From Chara braunii (taxonomy: Eukaryota; Streptophyta; Charophyceae; Charales; Characeae): a stretch of 59,280 bases of DNA. The notes beneath the pieces are model-generated. The model did no database searches. It had not been told where the DNA came from and worked only from the letters and a program-made list of their open reading frames with translations. The stretch is from contig BFEA01000247.1 of assembly GCA_003427395.1 (NCBI GenBank), positions 1,461,883 through 1,521,162 on the forward strand. Reading direction: 5' to 3'. Positions 1 to 11,496 of this stretch are shown here, piece by piece (the stretch's first letter is position 1; each line of letters begins with the position of its first letter). The translations under genes and the position numbers were made by a program.

Positions 1-84
1 GGTTTGTGGGTGTTGGGGGGGTGTATGGGGGTATTTGGGGTGGGTATGGGGGTGTTCGTGGGGTTATTAGGGGTTCTGGACCCA
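1..84 (+). repeat. G-rich tract with G-quadruplex potential
   Basis: The + strand carries many runs of three to seven G separated by short T-rich spacers, followed at 85-118 by an A-rich stretch. The spacing satisfies the usual G-quadruplex pattern of four or more G runs with loops under seven bases. No gene is seen here. It lies beyond the 3' end of the antisense LINE coding region. Confidence 0.6.
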
Positions 85-118
85 AAAAAAATAAAAAAAT
101 AAAAAAAAATAAAAAAAA

Positions 119-291
119 TTGCGGGGTGCTGATGACCCCTGACCGGTAGGTGCCGACCAGTCAGGGGGCGCCGACGGTCGGCGCGGGCAACACTGTCTCA
201 GAGTCTACAGTGTCTCTGTCAGATAATACGTGTAAGGCAAGAAAAGAGGAGAGTTGTCTATACTGTTGATATTATAATCTCAGTTTGCTCT
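119..291. other. non-coding, LINE 3' flank with GC hairpin
   Basis: This stretch lies between the A-rich tract and the ORF2 stop of the antisense LINE. It is probably 3' UTR of the LINE or its insertion flank. Complementary arms cccctgac and gtcagggg near 136-168 can form a hairpin, and a second small GC palindrome follows. No poly(A) tail in LINE orientation (a T run on the + strand) is seen, so the element end is not fixed. Confidence 0.4.
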
Positions 292-3200
292 TCACTGAGT
301 CCCTGTCCTTGTGTTATGCCACTTCTTCCAAACCATTCTGTTGTCCACCACAGTGGCGATCCTTCCCTGTAGAAGCCAGTCGCTTATGAACTTCCGTCTC
401 TTTGTGGATATTCTTTCTGGTCTGCCTTTCGTCGTCGATGTCACTTCTCTCCATCTGAATCGAATCCCTGTTTCAGCCATCCTCAGCAGTAGAGCCCACA
501 TTTCTTCTCTTGTAACCTCGGATCCTTCGATCGTCTTGGTGCATCTCCGCTTCCAGATTACCCATAAGGCCAGCTTTCTGAGTAAATGGACCACAGACTT
601 CCTTACCGCCTTTGAGATTGTTAGTACTGTTAGATAGGAGCATGATGTTCAGGGGGGTTGTGTCCGGGGGAGGTGACGAGAAAGAGGATGGTCCATAGGT
701 CGCGCACTTTGTTCCAAATCCATGCTGCTTCCGTGCAGTATAGGAGGCAGTGGGGTATGTCTTCCACGGCGTTGCCTGTGCAAAGTCTGCATAGATCAGT
801 GCTGTCGGGGTCCTCTTGTGGAGCCACTGATTGGTTGGCAGTGATGCATGTGCAAGAGCCATTGCATGCTTCGAATCCTAGCCAGTCTAATGGATAGGAA
901 CTTCGACCACGGGATGGATATGGGGGCCGAGGGGTCCAGACTCAGTATCTCCCTCCACTTTCCTTTGAGTCTGGGATCCGGGTCTGTGGTTTGTAGGCCT
1001 AGCGCGTAGCCGAATTTGACATCGTATTCAGCTATTGTTCTCGTTCTCCCTGAATTGCCCTGTTTCCAGACCAATTCTTTCGGGTCGAATTCTAGCTCTG
1101 AGATGCTGAGGTCCGGTTGGAAGATTTTCTAGAGTTTGGCCTTTGATACCCTCACTTTTCTCGGTCGGAAGGTCTCGAGCGTCTCGCACTGGGGGTCGTT
1201 ATCTGGATTTCCATCTCATTTGTGTTGTGCTTGACGACGGGGTAGGAGTAGAACTTGGATAAATAGCCGGGTGGGCTGGTTCTAGCGACGAATCTGTATG
1301 CTCTGGTAGGCTGGGCTTGGGACACTAGTATGGCCCAGTCCCCTGATTTCCCTGAGAATTCCTCTCTTAGGAGGGGGAGCCATTGTGTTGGGATACTTTT
1401 TTGGATCAGCGTTAAGTTGTCAGAGAGGGCATGGCAGCCTTTTAAGGCGTTGCGTAGTTCCTGATGCGTTGCCCATCGTCCTTGATCCTCTACCCATATG
1501 TGCTTGACCTGCCACACGCCTTTTTCTACCCAGGATAGCCATCTGCGCTCCCTTGAGCGTAGAGTCCATGCTGTTCCACTGGGGTCGGTGATCCAGGGGT
1601 TACAGAAGAGAGGTCGTCTCAGGACTTCTTCTCTGTTTCCTGGTGCACCGTGTTTGCTTGACATCATTCTGCGCCAGGCTTTGATGGTGGGACTCCAATA
1701 TGAACTGACTGTTTGAGTGGGGTTTGTGATGAGCTGTGCAGGGTTTCTCCTGCGCGGTCTGCTAGATTTGATTGCCCAGTCCTTTGCCATAATCCAGAAA
1801 AGACCGTTCATGTTTGGAGGGGAGTTGATGGGAGCTAAGTTTCTGATGCTGTCTAGCGCCATCTGGGTCCACGGGAGGAACTATCTGATAAGGATCTTGA
1901 TTACCCATTTCATCTGCAGCGCTATGGATTCCTGTTTTGGGTCGATTATCCCGAGGCCCCTTTCCTGTGGTTTCCTAGTGATATTGTTCCATGCAACCCT
2001 GTTGATGCAAGTGGTCCTGTTGGGATCACCTGTCCACAGATAGCATCTCACCCTGTTTCTCAGCTTCTTGAGGTCGTCGTCAGGGGGGGACCAGATGGAT
2101 GCCATATAGTCAGTGTGGAGAAGATTGTTGTGTTGATAAGTAGTGCCCGTCCGATTAGTGAGGCCTGAGTGTTTTTGCACAGGGCCAGGCGAGTGATTGC
2201 TTTGGCTATTAGGTTCTGACCCATTCCTGGCCACACTCCTTCCTTGTTGATCATAATGCCCAAGAACCGTAGTGCTTGCTCTCGCGTGGTCCATGTCATG
2301 GGTGTGGTTGTGTCAGGTGGTTGGGGAGGGGTGTCGTCTGCTAACCACCATCCTTCGGTTTTGTTCCAATTGACCCTCGTTTCTTATGCCAATCTGAAGG
2401 CTTCCATTGCCCTTACTAGTGCTTGGACGGAGTTGTTATTTGTGCGAATGAGTACCACGAGGTCGTCAATGAACATGAGTGCAGTGGGTAGGGCGAAGTC
2501 GTGTAGCGGGTTGAAGTTCCGTTCTGTGAGGTGATCGATGGACGGGTCTTTATGGAGAAAGGAAGTTATGGCTTCCATAATGAAGAGGAATATGGGTGGA
2601 GCCAGTGGGTCGCCTTGTCTGACTGATNGGAGCCAGTGGGTCGCCTTGTCTGACTGATCGCAAAATAGGGTAAGTTTCCGATAGGATCCTATTGACCTGG
2701 ACTCTTCCTGTTGCGTCTGCGTACAAAACTCTCACCCAATTCCTGAAGTGGGCCTACCCCCATTTTCTCCATGCATGAATGGAGAAAATCCCAGTTAACT
2801 TGGTCGTAGGCTTTCTCGAAATCGAAGAACGGGATTGCAGCCTTCATTCATTTTTCCATGATTTTTTTTGCTGCCTCGTTCAACGCCATCACGTTGTCCA
2901 ATATGTATCGGTATGGGATAAAGCCAGCTTGGTCGATGTGAAAGCAGTTGTTCGTTAGTTTTGTGATTCTGTTTGCGAGAGCCTTGGCGAGGATTTTGTA
3001 AGGAGTGGTTAGTAGAGAAATGGGTCTGTAGTTCTTCAGGTCTTGTTTGTCTCCCTTCTTGTACAACAGTGAGACCACGCTGGTGCTCAGTTCCTTTCCT
3101 AGGCCTCCTTTGCGCCTACTTTCATTGAAAAAGTCGAGCAGGTCCTCTCCCAGGTTCGGCCAGAAACAACTCCAAAATTCTTTAGAGAGGTCGTCGATGC

Positions 3201-4752
3201 CCGAGGCTTTGTCGTTTCCCATCTGGTTCAAGGCTGTGTAGTTCGGCCAGGGTCAGGGGTTTATCCAGGCCTTCCGCCTGACTAGTCGGGGTACGTGAGC
3301 ATGAGTTGGCGGGTTGCTAAGTTTGTTGTTGTCGGGGGTGAGGGTGTCTTTGACTCGTACAGGTCTGCGTAAAAGGACCTGGCTATCCTTACCATCTCAG
3401 GGCCTGTTGTTTTTGTGCTCCCTGAGTCTGTTGGGTCCTTGAGGGCCTCTATCATGTTGTTCCTTGCGTTCGCCTTGATTTTGGAGAGGAAGAATTTTGA
3501 CATGGACTCGTTGAGTGCGTAGTCTGTCATCCTTGCTCGTATTTGTAGACCTCTCAGTTCCCATCTTCTCCATTCATTTAGTTCTTCTTTGGTGTCGTCT
3601 AGTAGTTCTTGGTAGAATCCGCTGGTTGGATCCTTCGCCAGATTTGCTTCTGCAACAGATATAGCGAACTGGAGTTCTTCTCTTATTCTCTTGCGGTCTC
3701 TAGCAATATCTCTGGATTCCGCTGATACTGTCTGTGTTAACTCTGCGTTTATCAATGAACCATTGGTGGCTGTTTGTCTGCTTAGATTCTCTCTGTTTAT
3801 TGAGGGCCCAGTTTTCTTTGACTGACGCCGCCATTCTTTCGGTTTTTAATAGGGAGTTATTCAGCCTGAAAAAACCCTGGCCTGTTTCAACTGGTACATT
3901 AAAATTAAGCAGCAACTGAGTGGGTTTGTGGTCCAGTCCTTTGAAGGCTGCGGACGGGAGGATTTCGGCCTCTTTGACTGTTCCGAGTAAGCTCTCGGAT
4001 ATGAGGAAGTAGTCTATCTTGGACAATGAGGTCCAGTTGGCTTGGTTCCTCCTTATCCGGGAGAAGACTTTTTTATCCGGATGCAGTTTCCTGAGAGGGT
4101 TGCAGAGTTCGAATTCAGTCATCAGGTTCCGAATCCGGGTGCCCGCTCTTGTGGGTCCCGTTAGTGTCGTTCTTGAGCTCCGGTCCAGGTTAGGATCTAG
4201 GGTCGTGTTCCAGTCCCCTGCGATGATTATAGGTTGTGGGTTGGGGATGAGGGATTTGATGTTCTCGAAGAAGGTCAATCTTTCAGATTTCGTATTTGGT
4301 GCATATAGGTTGAGAATTCGCTGATCTTCTTCTTGCCATTTAATGTCCAGCGAGGACCATCTCCCTTCCTCACAATCCCCTTCACTGTTCAGGACCTGTC
4401 CCTCAGTCAGGATTTTGGATGTTTTTGGGATAAGTATCGCCGTCCCTTTATTGCTTAGACCGTCTTTGTTGGATCACAGAGCGAATGTGCATCCCCCTAC
4501 AGTTCTCTCCATCCTTCGCTGTATCTTTGAGTGACTATTCAGATTGGACAGATGAGTCTCTTGGAATATGAGATCGGGTTTGGGGAGATCCTTCCCCACC
4601 AGGCCCGTCCGGATATCTCTGAGCTTGTCTTCCTCGGTTAGAATGTTTCCAAGGCCATTGACGTTCCAACTAATTATCTGGAGCCCCTTGGCGTGCCAAT
4701 TTATCCTGGGTGGGCGGTCCTGCCCGTTTTTTATTCTTGTGGGACTCTGCAT
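292..4752 (-). pseudogene. LINE ORF2: AP endonuclease, reverse transcriptase, zf-RVT (broken)
   Basis: From a Met at 4752 the order is an exonuclease-endonuclease-phosphatase domain (SWNVNGLG near 4671, QETHL near 4560, GDWN near 4218, then SKIDYFL and DHKP), a linker (3282-3755), and a reverse transcriptase with NYRPISLL near 3030, DFEKAYDQVNWDFL near 2835-2790, RQGDPLA near 2650 and the catalytic FIDD near 2473-2462 in place of the usual FADD. A thumb/connection region follows, then a zf-RVT motif (CRLC...HCLLYC) in 630-827, ending at the stop at 292. Breaks include a TGA at 4474-4476, frame changes near 3740, 3250 and 2840, and further stops downstream. The protein would nick the target and reverse-transcribe the element; this copy cannot. 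Confidence 0.85.
2598..2658. other. assembly join: exact 30-base duplication around a single N
   Basis: The 30 bases at 2598-2627 are repeated exactly at 2629-2658 with one N (2628) between them. The duplication lies in LINE RT coding sequence. Removing one copy and the N is the obvious reading, so this is most likely an unmerged overlap. Confidence 0.8.
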
Positions 4753-4873
4753 TGATACTTATTCTTTTTTTTTTTCTTTTTTTTTTTTCCCTCCTGGTTG
4801 TCTTTTGATCTCCGGTGCTGTTCGTGCATTTTAGTTTGTGGGGTGGGGTTTTATTTTAACTGCGGTAAGTTAT

Positions 4874-7030
4874 TCAGTCCACGGCTGCCTGTGTCTTGCT
4901 GCTGTCGGTGTCTGAGTCCCTGCTGTCCTCCTTCGTTGCTGAGGAGCCCAGGCTGTACTCTCCAGCGCTGCTCTCAGTCGCCGGTGAAGGCTCATCGTCA
5001 TCTCCCCCTGGGGAGAGCTTGTCGCCCACTTCCATCTCCTCTTCCTCTTCGTTCTCCATGTCTGTTTCTTCCCTCCCCAAATCCACGTCGATGGGGGTCG
5101 CCTCGTCCTGCAGCGAGGTCTTGGAGGTCAAGAGGCGGGTCCTGATGATATCAGCCAGCGAGTCCGCAATGATATCGGCCGTGTTGAACCTTTCGTTCAG
5201 CACGTTGTATGGCAGCATCGTGATCGTGTCCCACACCCTCCAGGTCAGGCCTTCGCTGAGTTTTACTCTCTCATCGAGCTTGACCAGGATGGGGTCGAAG
5301 GGGGTGAAGATCGGTTCTTCCAGCATCTTCCCTTCGGCTGTCTGCTCTCGTGGCGGGATCCCGAACACCCCCAGCGGAGTCTCAACTGAGATATTGTCCC
5401 TGATGCTCTTTGCCAGGGCTCTTTCGTCATTGAGGGTGGGGATTGTGAATGTTGCATCTGTGGCCACCTGCCACTCGTTGAGTTTGCTTCTAAACCGGAC
5501 TGGTATCAGTGGTCTCACTGCTCTGATGGTCCCCCTATCAGTGGCTGCTGATTTGGGGACGCTGGGCACCTTGTTTTCCGCGATCATCCGAACTGTGATG
5601 AACTTCTTTCCGTTTTCCTTTTTGTAGTCCTGGTCCTGGTCGAACAGTCTTTTCGTCTGGGCTGCCACTGTTGCGATCTCCTGCGTGAGTCTGCGTTGTT
5701 CGTTCTGGCTGCCTGCTTCGTCTTTGGGGGGGGCCCTTGACCTCTTGTCCCTTCCCTTCGATGGTTTTCAGTTTTGACCATGTTGCAGATCGAGTCTGTC
5801 GATGTTTGGGGGTCGAAGCCTGTGCCAGTGTCTGTTCCTGCAGATTCTCTTTCTCTCTTCTTTTCGTAGTATCTGAAAGCACTAAACTCCGAGAGTTCGG
5901 AGTTCATGCGCAGTAGGTCAAATTTTTTTTTGGAGTGAGGGATTCCAGCCACTGTTTTACCAGTGGCCGGCTTCCCTGTCTTATCCAAATGTTTCATACA
6001 GGCCAGTCTGACGTCGAACTCCTTTTCCCTTTCGTACTTCGCTCTCTGCAGGTACTCCTCGAGCCATGGAATGGGGCTCGTTTTGTTTGGTGAGATGTCC
6101 ATTCCTGTTAGGGAGTCTGCTGGTGAGTTCGGGTTTGTCCCAGGGGGGGTGTCGCCTGTGGGGGGCTGCTCAGATTTGAGAATCTTACCTGAACCTTCCT
6201 CAGTTGCCCTTCTCTTCTTTCCTGCCCTGTCCTCTTGGATTCCCTTGGAGGAGGGAGAGGCGTTCCGCTTGAGTGCGGGGGGGATCTCTGGTTTGGGGTG
6301 GCGGTGCTCGAGGGTCTGTTTCGCTTCCTGTATCAGGGTGTTGTTGTCCAGGTTGGTTTTCTGGCATGTTTCTGCTATCTGGATCCTGATTGTCTCCATG
6401 TCCCACAACAGATCCTCGTGCTTCTTCTCTTCCTTGATCGCTCGTGGGTCGATGATTTGGTCTTTGTGAATCTTACCTGGTATTCCTGTTACCTTCTTTG
6501 CTCCCACTGCATGCCATCTGTTGTCTGAGGGAGGGAATATATCTGGCTGTTTTGTTGTCGGGCTCGAGTTGTACGTCCAGATCCACGTCGGATCCTCGAT
6601 GGTATCGTCAACGACCCATCCGTTGTAGTCCTGGTCGTTAACGAACCATATTCCTTTTGCTTCTTCCACTTCCACCAGCATGTTTTGTCTCAGTTTCTTC
6701 TCTTTTGAGTGTTCGGGGGATCTCAGACACGCTGGGTCAGTGCCCAGGTGTCCTCTCCCTCTGCATCTGAAACAGATGGGGGCGTCTTTTGTTGAGGACG
6801 CTTCCTCCCCTATGCAAAATTCCCATTCTTCCGGGAATTCGGGATTTGATTCAGTGTTCACTTCCAAAACGGCGGTGATGGAGTCACAGTGTGGGGCCAG
6901 AAATTCCGAAGTTGGGAGTACCCATTTCAACACTTTGTTGTTTGGGTATTCCAGCTACAGTCGGTCCTTGATCAGTGGATGCCCTCTAATCGGGATGTTA
7001 TCGAACTGGACCCAGATTTCATTGTGATTT
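4874..7030 (-). pseudogene. LINE ORF1, gag-like RNA-binding protein (frameshifted)
   Basis: The coding frame runs from about 7030 (DUF4283-like segment containing WVQFDNIPIRGHPL) through a zinc-knuckle-like motif CFRCRGRGHLGTDPAC near 6727-6772. The last Cys spacing (H-x6-C) is longer than the canonical H-x4-C. The frame continues to about 5730. From about 5725 to 4874 the sense moves to another frame, which encodes a further 264 residues ending in a very acidic, Ser-rich tail (residues about 195-264). The switch coincides with a run of eight G at 5726-5733, so a single-base indel in that homopolymer explains the break. By analogy with LINE ORF1 proteins it would bind the element's RNA. An internal stop upstream of 6933 is also seen. 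Confidence 0.75.
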
Positions 7031-7075
7031 TGCAATCTGGAATTCTGTCATTTCGCTATTGCTCATTGTCCTTGC

Positions 7076-7092
7076 AATTTTGGTATCGGAGC
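7076..7092 (+). promoter_or_regulatory. LTR 3' end remnant and tRNA-Met-type primer binding site
   Basis: A sequence ending in TGCA at 7076 is followed four bases later by TGGTATCGGAGC at 7081-7092. This matches the initiator tRNA-Met primer binding site of plant gypsy elements (TGGTATCAGAGC) with one G-for-A change. The upstream LTR body is missing or replaced by the LINE. Confidence 0.6.
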
Positions 7093-8230
7093 TGGTTCAA
7101 GTCGCTCCGCTGGCTCCATCACAACAACTGTTTGGTGCTTCGACGTTGTGATGCGAGGCAGTGATAACGCTTGTGCGTTGGGTATATAGGCGGCCCTCTG
7201 TCGAGAGGGCGCGCCTGGAAGGCTATGTGGTGACATAGGGGTGCACGCTGGGTGATGAGAGCTTGCTAACGTGGCATTTAAGCTGAGGTGGAACTGCATT
7301 ATATTGTGTGTTTGTGCCGAGGCATCGATCAGTCATCATAAATGCACGTCAGGTTACTGTTGAGAAATTTGTGGTTGGGGGCAACATTATGAGGTATGTT
7401 GCTCCTTACCTGATCTACCCTCTTCATCGCTTCTTACTGTGAGGAAGTGAGTCTTGTCTTGAGAGTCCTCTCATTGTGAAGCGTTGCGAGCGCTCAATCT
7501 TGACAGTCGACATTCTTCCTGGGGAGCATGCTGGTAGGAGACGGGCATTGCCTCTGAAGGGCCCTGAGAGGAGAGGAGATTGCGAAGACAGGGTAGAGAG
7601 AGGAGAAACTTGTAGAGGGCAAGGGAAGCAGCAGCCGACACAGAGAGGGCACTAGCAGCAGCATTAGCAGCAGACGCTAGAGCCGCAGCAGGCTACCGCC
7701 TCTGCAATGTCACAGGCTTGTTCTCAGGCTATTTCGTCAGGTGCCAGTTCGGGTACATCCGGATCTTCCACACCATCTGGATAACAGGGCGCTACTTGGT
7801 CCAGCAACTTCTCCGCCCTCTCCTTCGTAGTTAGGTGGCTTCTTTTGAAAAATGTAAACAACAGTAGGTCATCAATGTACCTCTTTCCACCCACAGCAAC
7901 GCCCTGCTTCTGCACGACCGCACGCGTGCACGCACACTCACCATACACTAGCGCAGCAGCCTGCGAGCGCTAGTTCCAGCAGCGCTGCCGCATCAGGATG
8001 TAAGTGCTTGGATACCCCGTCTGGCGCCCTGGCGCCCAGCCCTTTCCTATATGGAAAGTGGCGGGCGCTTTCCCTTGCCACCCTCCGTCAGACCGGATTT
8101 CCTAGTAGCTTCAGTCTCGGCCAAGGTGTCTGCGTCCAGGCCCGTTCAGACAGAGGCCTGAGACCGAATTGGTTAGGCATGCCCAACCACCCAGGCGCAA
8201 GTGGGCGATACTCCCTGCTTCGACCACGTT
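7093..8230 (+). other. probable leader of a degenerate LTR element, no clear gene
   Basis: This lies downstream of the primer binding site at 7081-7092. It contains CAG/GCA-rich stretches around 7625-7700. An antisense 74-residue frame (7724-7948) contains YIDD, a reverse-transcriptase-like tetrapeptide, but no second RT motif. No gag domain is recognised. It is most likely untranslated leader or rearranged retroelement sequence. Confidence 0.35.
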
Positions 8231-8419
8231 GCTGGAAGAGCCTGGAAGGATCACGAATATTGTGGATTCTCACGAGCAAGGCGGATGTAACCAATTGGCG
8301 CGTGGCAACTGTCTGGCGCCGACCAAGATTTGCAAAAATTGACGAGTTCAGAGGCCCACCTTCACTTAGGGTGGGCACATGCCTGATGCAGAGCCTGCCG
8401 AGGGATCAAACCCTCGCAG
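8231..8419 (+). repeat. short interspersed repeat, copy 1 (SINE-like)
   Basis: About 185 bases are recognisably shared with 9497-9712: GAAGAGCCTGGAAGG, an internal region around AACTGTCTGG, then CCTTCACTTAGGG and a GGGCACA block. It ends in a palindromic gagggatcaaaccctc that resembles a Pol III B box/T-arm. It interrupts a gypsy RNase H coding region, whose sense resumes at 8420, so it behaves like an insertion. No A box or poly(A) tail was identified with confidence. Confidence 0.5.
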
Positions 8420-8992
8420 ATGGATTGGAGTGACTTCAAATTAGATCATCTCAAGGGGGAGTACAATAAGGTAGCGGATGCACTATTTAGAAGGGCGGAC
8501 TATTTGGGGGCCCTAGTGACTGAGTTTGGAATATCCGATGATGTGACTCGATCTATGGTGGAAGCCTATCAAGAGGACGTCGTCATGTCTGAGATCATGT
8601 GAAAACTCGAGGCCAAGGATAGGGCCACTTCTGATGAGTTTGTGTTGGTTGATGGCTTGCTGTTCCTCGAGAAGGCCGGGAATAAACGGTTATGTATTCC
8701 GTCTGGAGAGTTTTTGCGTAGTTTATTTTAGGTGAATGTCATGACACCAAAGGTCATTTTGGCTACAAAAAGACAGCAGCGAACTTAGTGCAAAAATTTT
8801 GGTGGCCCACGATGATGGATGATGCCAGGAAGTATGTTGAGACCTGTCAGGTTTGTCAACAAGACAAACCACGAACGCATGCACCGCTTGAGCTTATCAA
8901 GCCCTTGCCTATTCCTGCTGGTCGTGGTCAGGGTGTGTCCATGCACTTCATGGATACTCTCACGACCAGCAAGAACAGGGAACGTTACATGT
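8420..8992 (+). pseudogene. Ty3/gypsy pol fragment: RNase H end and integrase zinc finger
   Basis: The frame starting at 8420 matches the end of gypsy RNase H (GEYNKVADALFRR, where SRR is usual). After a stop near 8600 and a frameshift near 8730 it continues into the HHCC finger of integrase: CHDTKGHFGYKK, then ETCQVCQQDK near 8840-8870. It then approaches the integrase core (FMDTLTTSKN) and stops abruptly at 8992, where an LTR begins. It is a dead fragment, cut on both sides by other repeats. Confidence 0.8.
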
Positions 8993-9440
8993 TACGGACT
9001 CCGCTAGGGCTCGGTCCCTGGTCTGCGGATTACCACCCGCCAACTTGCTTTATTTTTTTTTGTTTTTTTGTTTTTGTGATTTTCTTGTCTTACTTTGTTT
9101 TTGCTTTTCCAATTTCGGACAGTTGGTGCCATCCGCATCCTGGCGGCCGTTTTCAAATTCCTCCTTTTTCGACTTTCGGATTTTGGACACTGGGCGCCAT
9201 CCGGCATTCTGGCGCCCACTCTCAGACTTTCGATTTTCAGTTCTGGACTTGAGGCATTTTCACTTTCACCCTCAGGACCGTACTTGAGTTTGGTAGTTGA
9301 GTACGGACTCGAGCACAGTACGGGCACCAAGTTTCAGCTTCAGTGCTTGTGTTCGACTTGGCTTCGACATTGTGTTCTGGAATTCAAGACTGCGACTTCG
9401 CAACTTCTGATACGCGCGCCCATCCAAGCACCCCTCGCAC
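8993..9440 (+). mobile_element. LTR, family starting TGTTACGGACTCC (3' end truncated)
   Basis: It begins TGTTACGGACTCCG, then a block agggctcg-tccctggtct, shared with the LTR at 58268-58756. Both also share spaced blocks such as GATTTTGGACA and a GGCGCCA motif repeated nearby. The start falls inside gypsy integrase coding sequence. The 3' end is unclear; the second short repeat begins near 9497. No primer binding site follows, so this is a solo or truncated LTR. Confidence 0.55.
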
Positions 9441-9496
9441 TCTGATGTGTTCCCTGCCCTCTGATAGGCCGAGAGGCCTGCTTCCACATCAAAGCA

Positions 9497-9712
9497 AGAA
9501 GAGCCTGGAAGGCTCATGGAAGATTCCGATTCTAGCAAGCAGGGCACATGCAACCAACTGGTGCGTGGTAACCGTCTGGCCCCCACCAGGGCCTGCAAAA
9601 TGGCAATATGCAGGCCCTCTTGAGATACAGGGGCCCGCCTTCACTTAGGGCGGGCACAAGGCCTGTAGTAGGGGGCACACCTATGCATACCGAGGGCTCA
9701 TATCCTCACACA
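9497..9712 (+). repeat. short interspersed repeat, copy 2 (SINE-like)
   Basis: Diverged copy of 8231-8419, with shared GAAGAGCCTGGAAGG and CCTTCACTTAGGG blocks and a decayed version of the terminal palindrome near 9690-9710. It directly follows the truncated LTR. Confidence 0.5.
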
Positions 9713-10145
9713 ATTGTTCCTTCTGCAAGGAAGTTGCTTTGGAAGTTCCTTAACACTGCTGCTTTCTGTGGTGACCTTTCCATTCCTGCACTTCATCCAG
9801 TGCATTATAAGTTCCGTTTCCATTTGCTGCTGTCCAATGACCAGGTTTCATTTGCATGCACGAGTTTGTTAGTTTCTGACATCTCTTTTTCCACACTATC
9901 CATAGGTGTCTGAAGATGTCCCGGCTTTTGGCAGGTACCAGGGAATCAATATGTGTTTCACAAAGTGCACTATTTTAGTTGACAACTTGACAATATTGAA
10001 TATAATCTTTTTTTTTCTTTTCTTTCAGAGCTGCATAGCATGCATGGTTCTCAATTTTTCATTTACGTACATCTCAGAGAGAGATAAATGTCTAGAAATT
10101 TGCAATGTTTCATTTATTTATTTTGGGCGGGTAGTTAGTTTTGTT
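9713..10145. other. no gene recognised
   Basis: T-rich sequence with a possible acceptor-like cttttt...ccatag near 9880-9904 followed 29 bases later by cag|gta. The enclosed peptide matches nothing I recognise. This is the left flank of element A. Confidence 0.4.
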
Positions 10146-11495
10146 TGTAATGACCCGCCATAACACAGACTGAGAACATTGCTGATTTCTGAGTTCTGCC
10201 AATGGAATGGATGCCTTGCTGAGGTTCCTGCAGTCTGCTGAGTTTTCTAAGTCTGTGTGTGTGTGTGTGCTTGGTGATCTGCGTGCCTGTCACGAGTGTG
10301 TGTGTGACCCGCAAGGGTCCTTGCTTGTTTGGAAGGCCCGTAGGGCCGGTACTTACCTGTGGCCGTGACATTGAGGGTTGCAGCAGGGAAAACACTCAAG
10401 TGGCGGAGCAAGGCCCGTGGCACTTTTAGAGCAGGAGAAAAACACTCAAGTAGCAGGTAGGCCGGTACCGCACCACGTAGAAGTAGATGTGCTGGGTACT
10501 CGAGGCCGAGCTCAAGAAGACAAAGTTGGCATTTTTAGAGGCCCAGTAGCGGTAGGCTAGGTCTAGGCAGGTACCATTCCATCCAGTCCGAGTCTAGGGC
10601 CTGTACGGGCCATATCAGAGTCTGCAATGATGTTTCCCTCTGAAAGGGAGGAGGTACCGGTTGCCTGGGAGGCCGAGCGGCCTGGAAGTCACCGCCCAGG
10701 AGGCAAGTAGGCCGCTACATCTTGAGGCTGAGCGAAGATCCCAACCTCATTCTTCGGTGTGCAAGTTTGGCTACACACTGCTGGAGCGCTGGGTCCTACA
10801 GCGCTGCTGGGAGGAAGAAGCCCAGGAGCTCCCACCTCGGCTATGGTGGAGCTCTACTGGTGGGAGGAGGAGGGAGAAGAGGACGGAGGAGGAGAGTGGC
10901 GAGGTACCTACCCGGTTATGGTGGACACCATCTTCATCACCTTGATAGGCACTGCATCTGGAAGGCCCCAGTTGGGGTAGTGCCACACCAAGGCAGCTCG
11001 GGGCAGAGTCAGGCATGGCGGCTTAATGAGCAGCGGCATAGCTGCTTTGTGTTGTCCTTTGCACAGGAGGGCAGTGACATAGCTGCTTTGGGTTGTCCTT
11101 TGGACAGGAGGGTAGATCCCTCAGTAGTCTGCCATAGCCTTGGCCTACATGAAGAGGAAGAGGAAGGATAGCCATGGCTATGGTGGACCTCAAGTTGTGC
11201 CTGCAGTAGAAGAGGGATTCGGACATTGATTCTGGTTCAGTCATTCAACATTATTACTGATATTTCTTGCTTGAATAAGAGGGGGGAGGAGATAAGGAGG
11301 AGGAGAGTGGTTGGCGAAGAAGAAGAGCATTATCATTGGTCTATGCTGGAGTACATCATCTTCTTCTTCTTTCTTTCTTCTTCTTCTTCTTCTTTCCCTC
11401 TCTCTCCTCTCAAGCTCTTTCATTTTTTTTTTTCAATTGGATGGCATTGTACTTTCTGATGAATGTGTACTTCAAAATTGGCCAGGATCGTAGCA
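10146..11495 (+). repeat. 5' LTR of element A (1350 bases)
   Basis: It starts TGTAATGACC and ends TAGCA just before the primer binding site. It matches the 3' LTR along most of its length, including a (GT)n stretch at 10254-10268, the segment with GGTACTTACCTGTGG near 10350 and a TTC-rich stretch at 11360-11400. Compared with the 3' LTR it lacks about 1.33 kb, with the breakpoint at a GTGTGTG stretch near 10300. Confidence 0.85.
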
Positions 11496-11496
11496 T

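Larger units (their letters stand above)
292..7030 (-). mobile_element. L1-type LINE (non-LTR retrotransposon), antisense, degenerate
   Basis: Reading right to left, this is an ordered ORF1 (gag-like, zinc knuckle) followed by ORF2 (endonuclease, reverse transcriptase, C-terminal zf-RVT), the architecture of plant L1-clade LINEs. Both ORFs are broken by stops and frameshifts, so the copy is dead. At about 7030 the ORF1 reading is cut off inside a DUF4283-like stretch, close to an LTR end and primer binding site at 7076-7092. The LINE is therefore 5'-truncated or joined to a gypsy element there. One ambiguous base with a flanking duplication (2628) lies in the RT region. Confidence 0.88.

Noticed and set aside
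311-637. Sense-strand open frame overlapping the LINE
   Set aside because: It is the complement of LINE ORF2 C-terminal coding sequence and has no protein sense.
4896-5627. 243-residue + strand frame, Ser-rich
   Set aside because: Shadow of LINE ORF1 on the opposite strand; its Ser richness mirrors the acidic tail codons.
7724-7948. Antisense frame with YIDD as a reverse transcriptase
   Set aside because: Only one short motif, no other RT block, and 75 residues in length.
8008-8433. 141-residue frame as a possible gene
   Set aside because: It spans the short interspersed repeat and runs into gypsy RNase H; the same repeat at 9.5 kb does not keep the frame.
9880-9940. A 29-base microexon between ccatag and cag|gta
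   Set aside because: Too short to support; the peptide matches nothing I recognise in MSH1.
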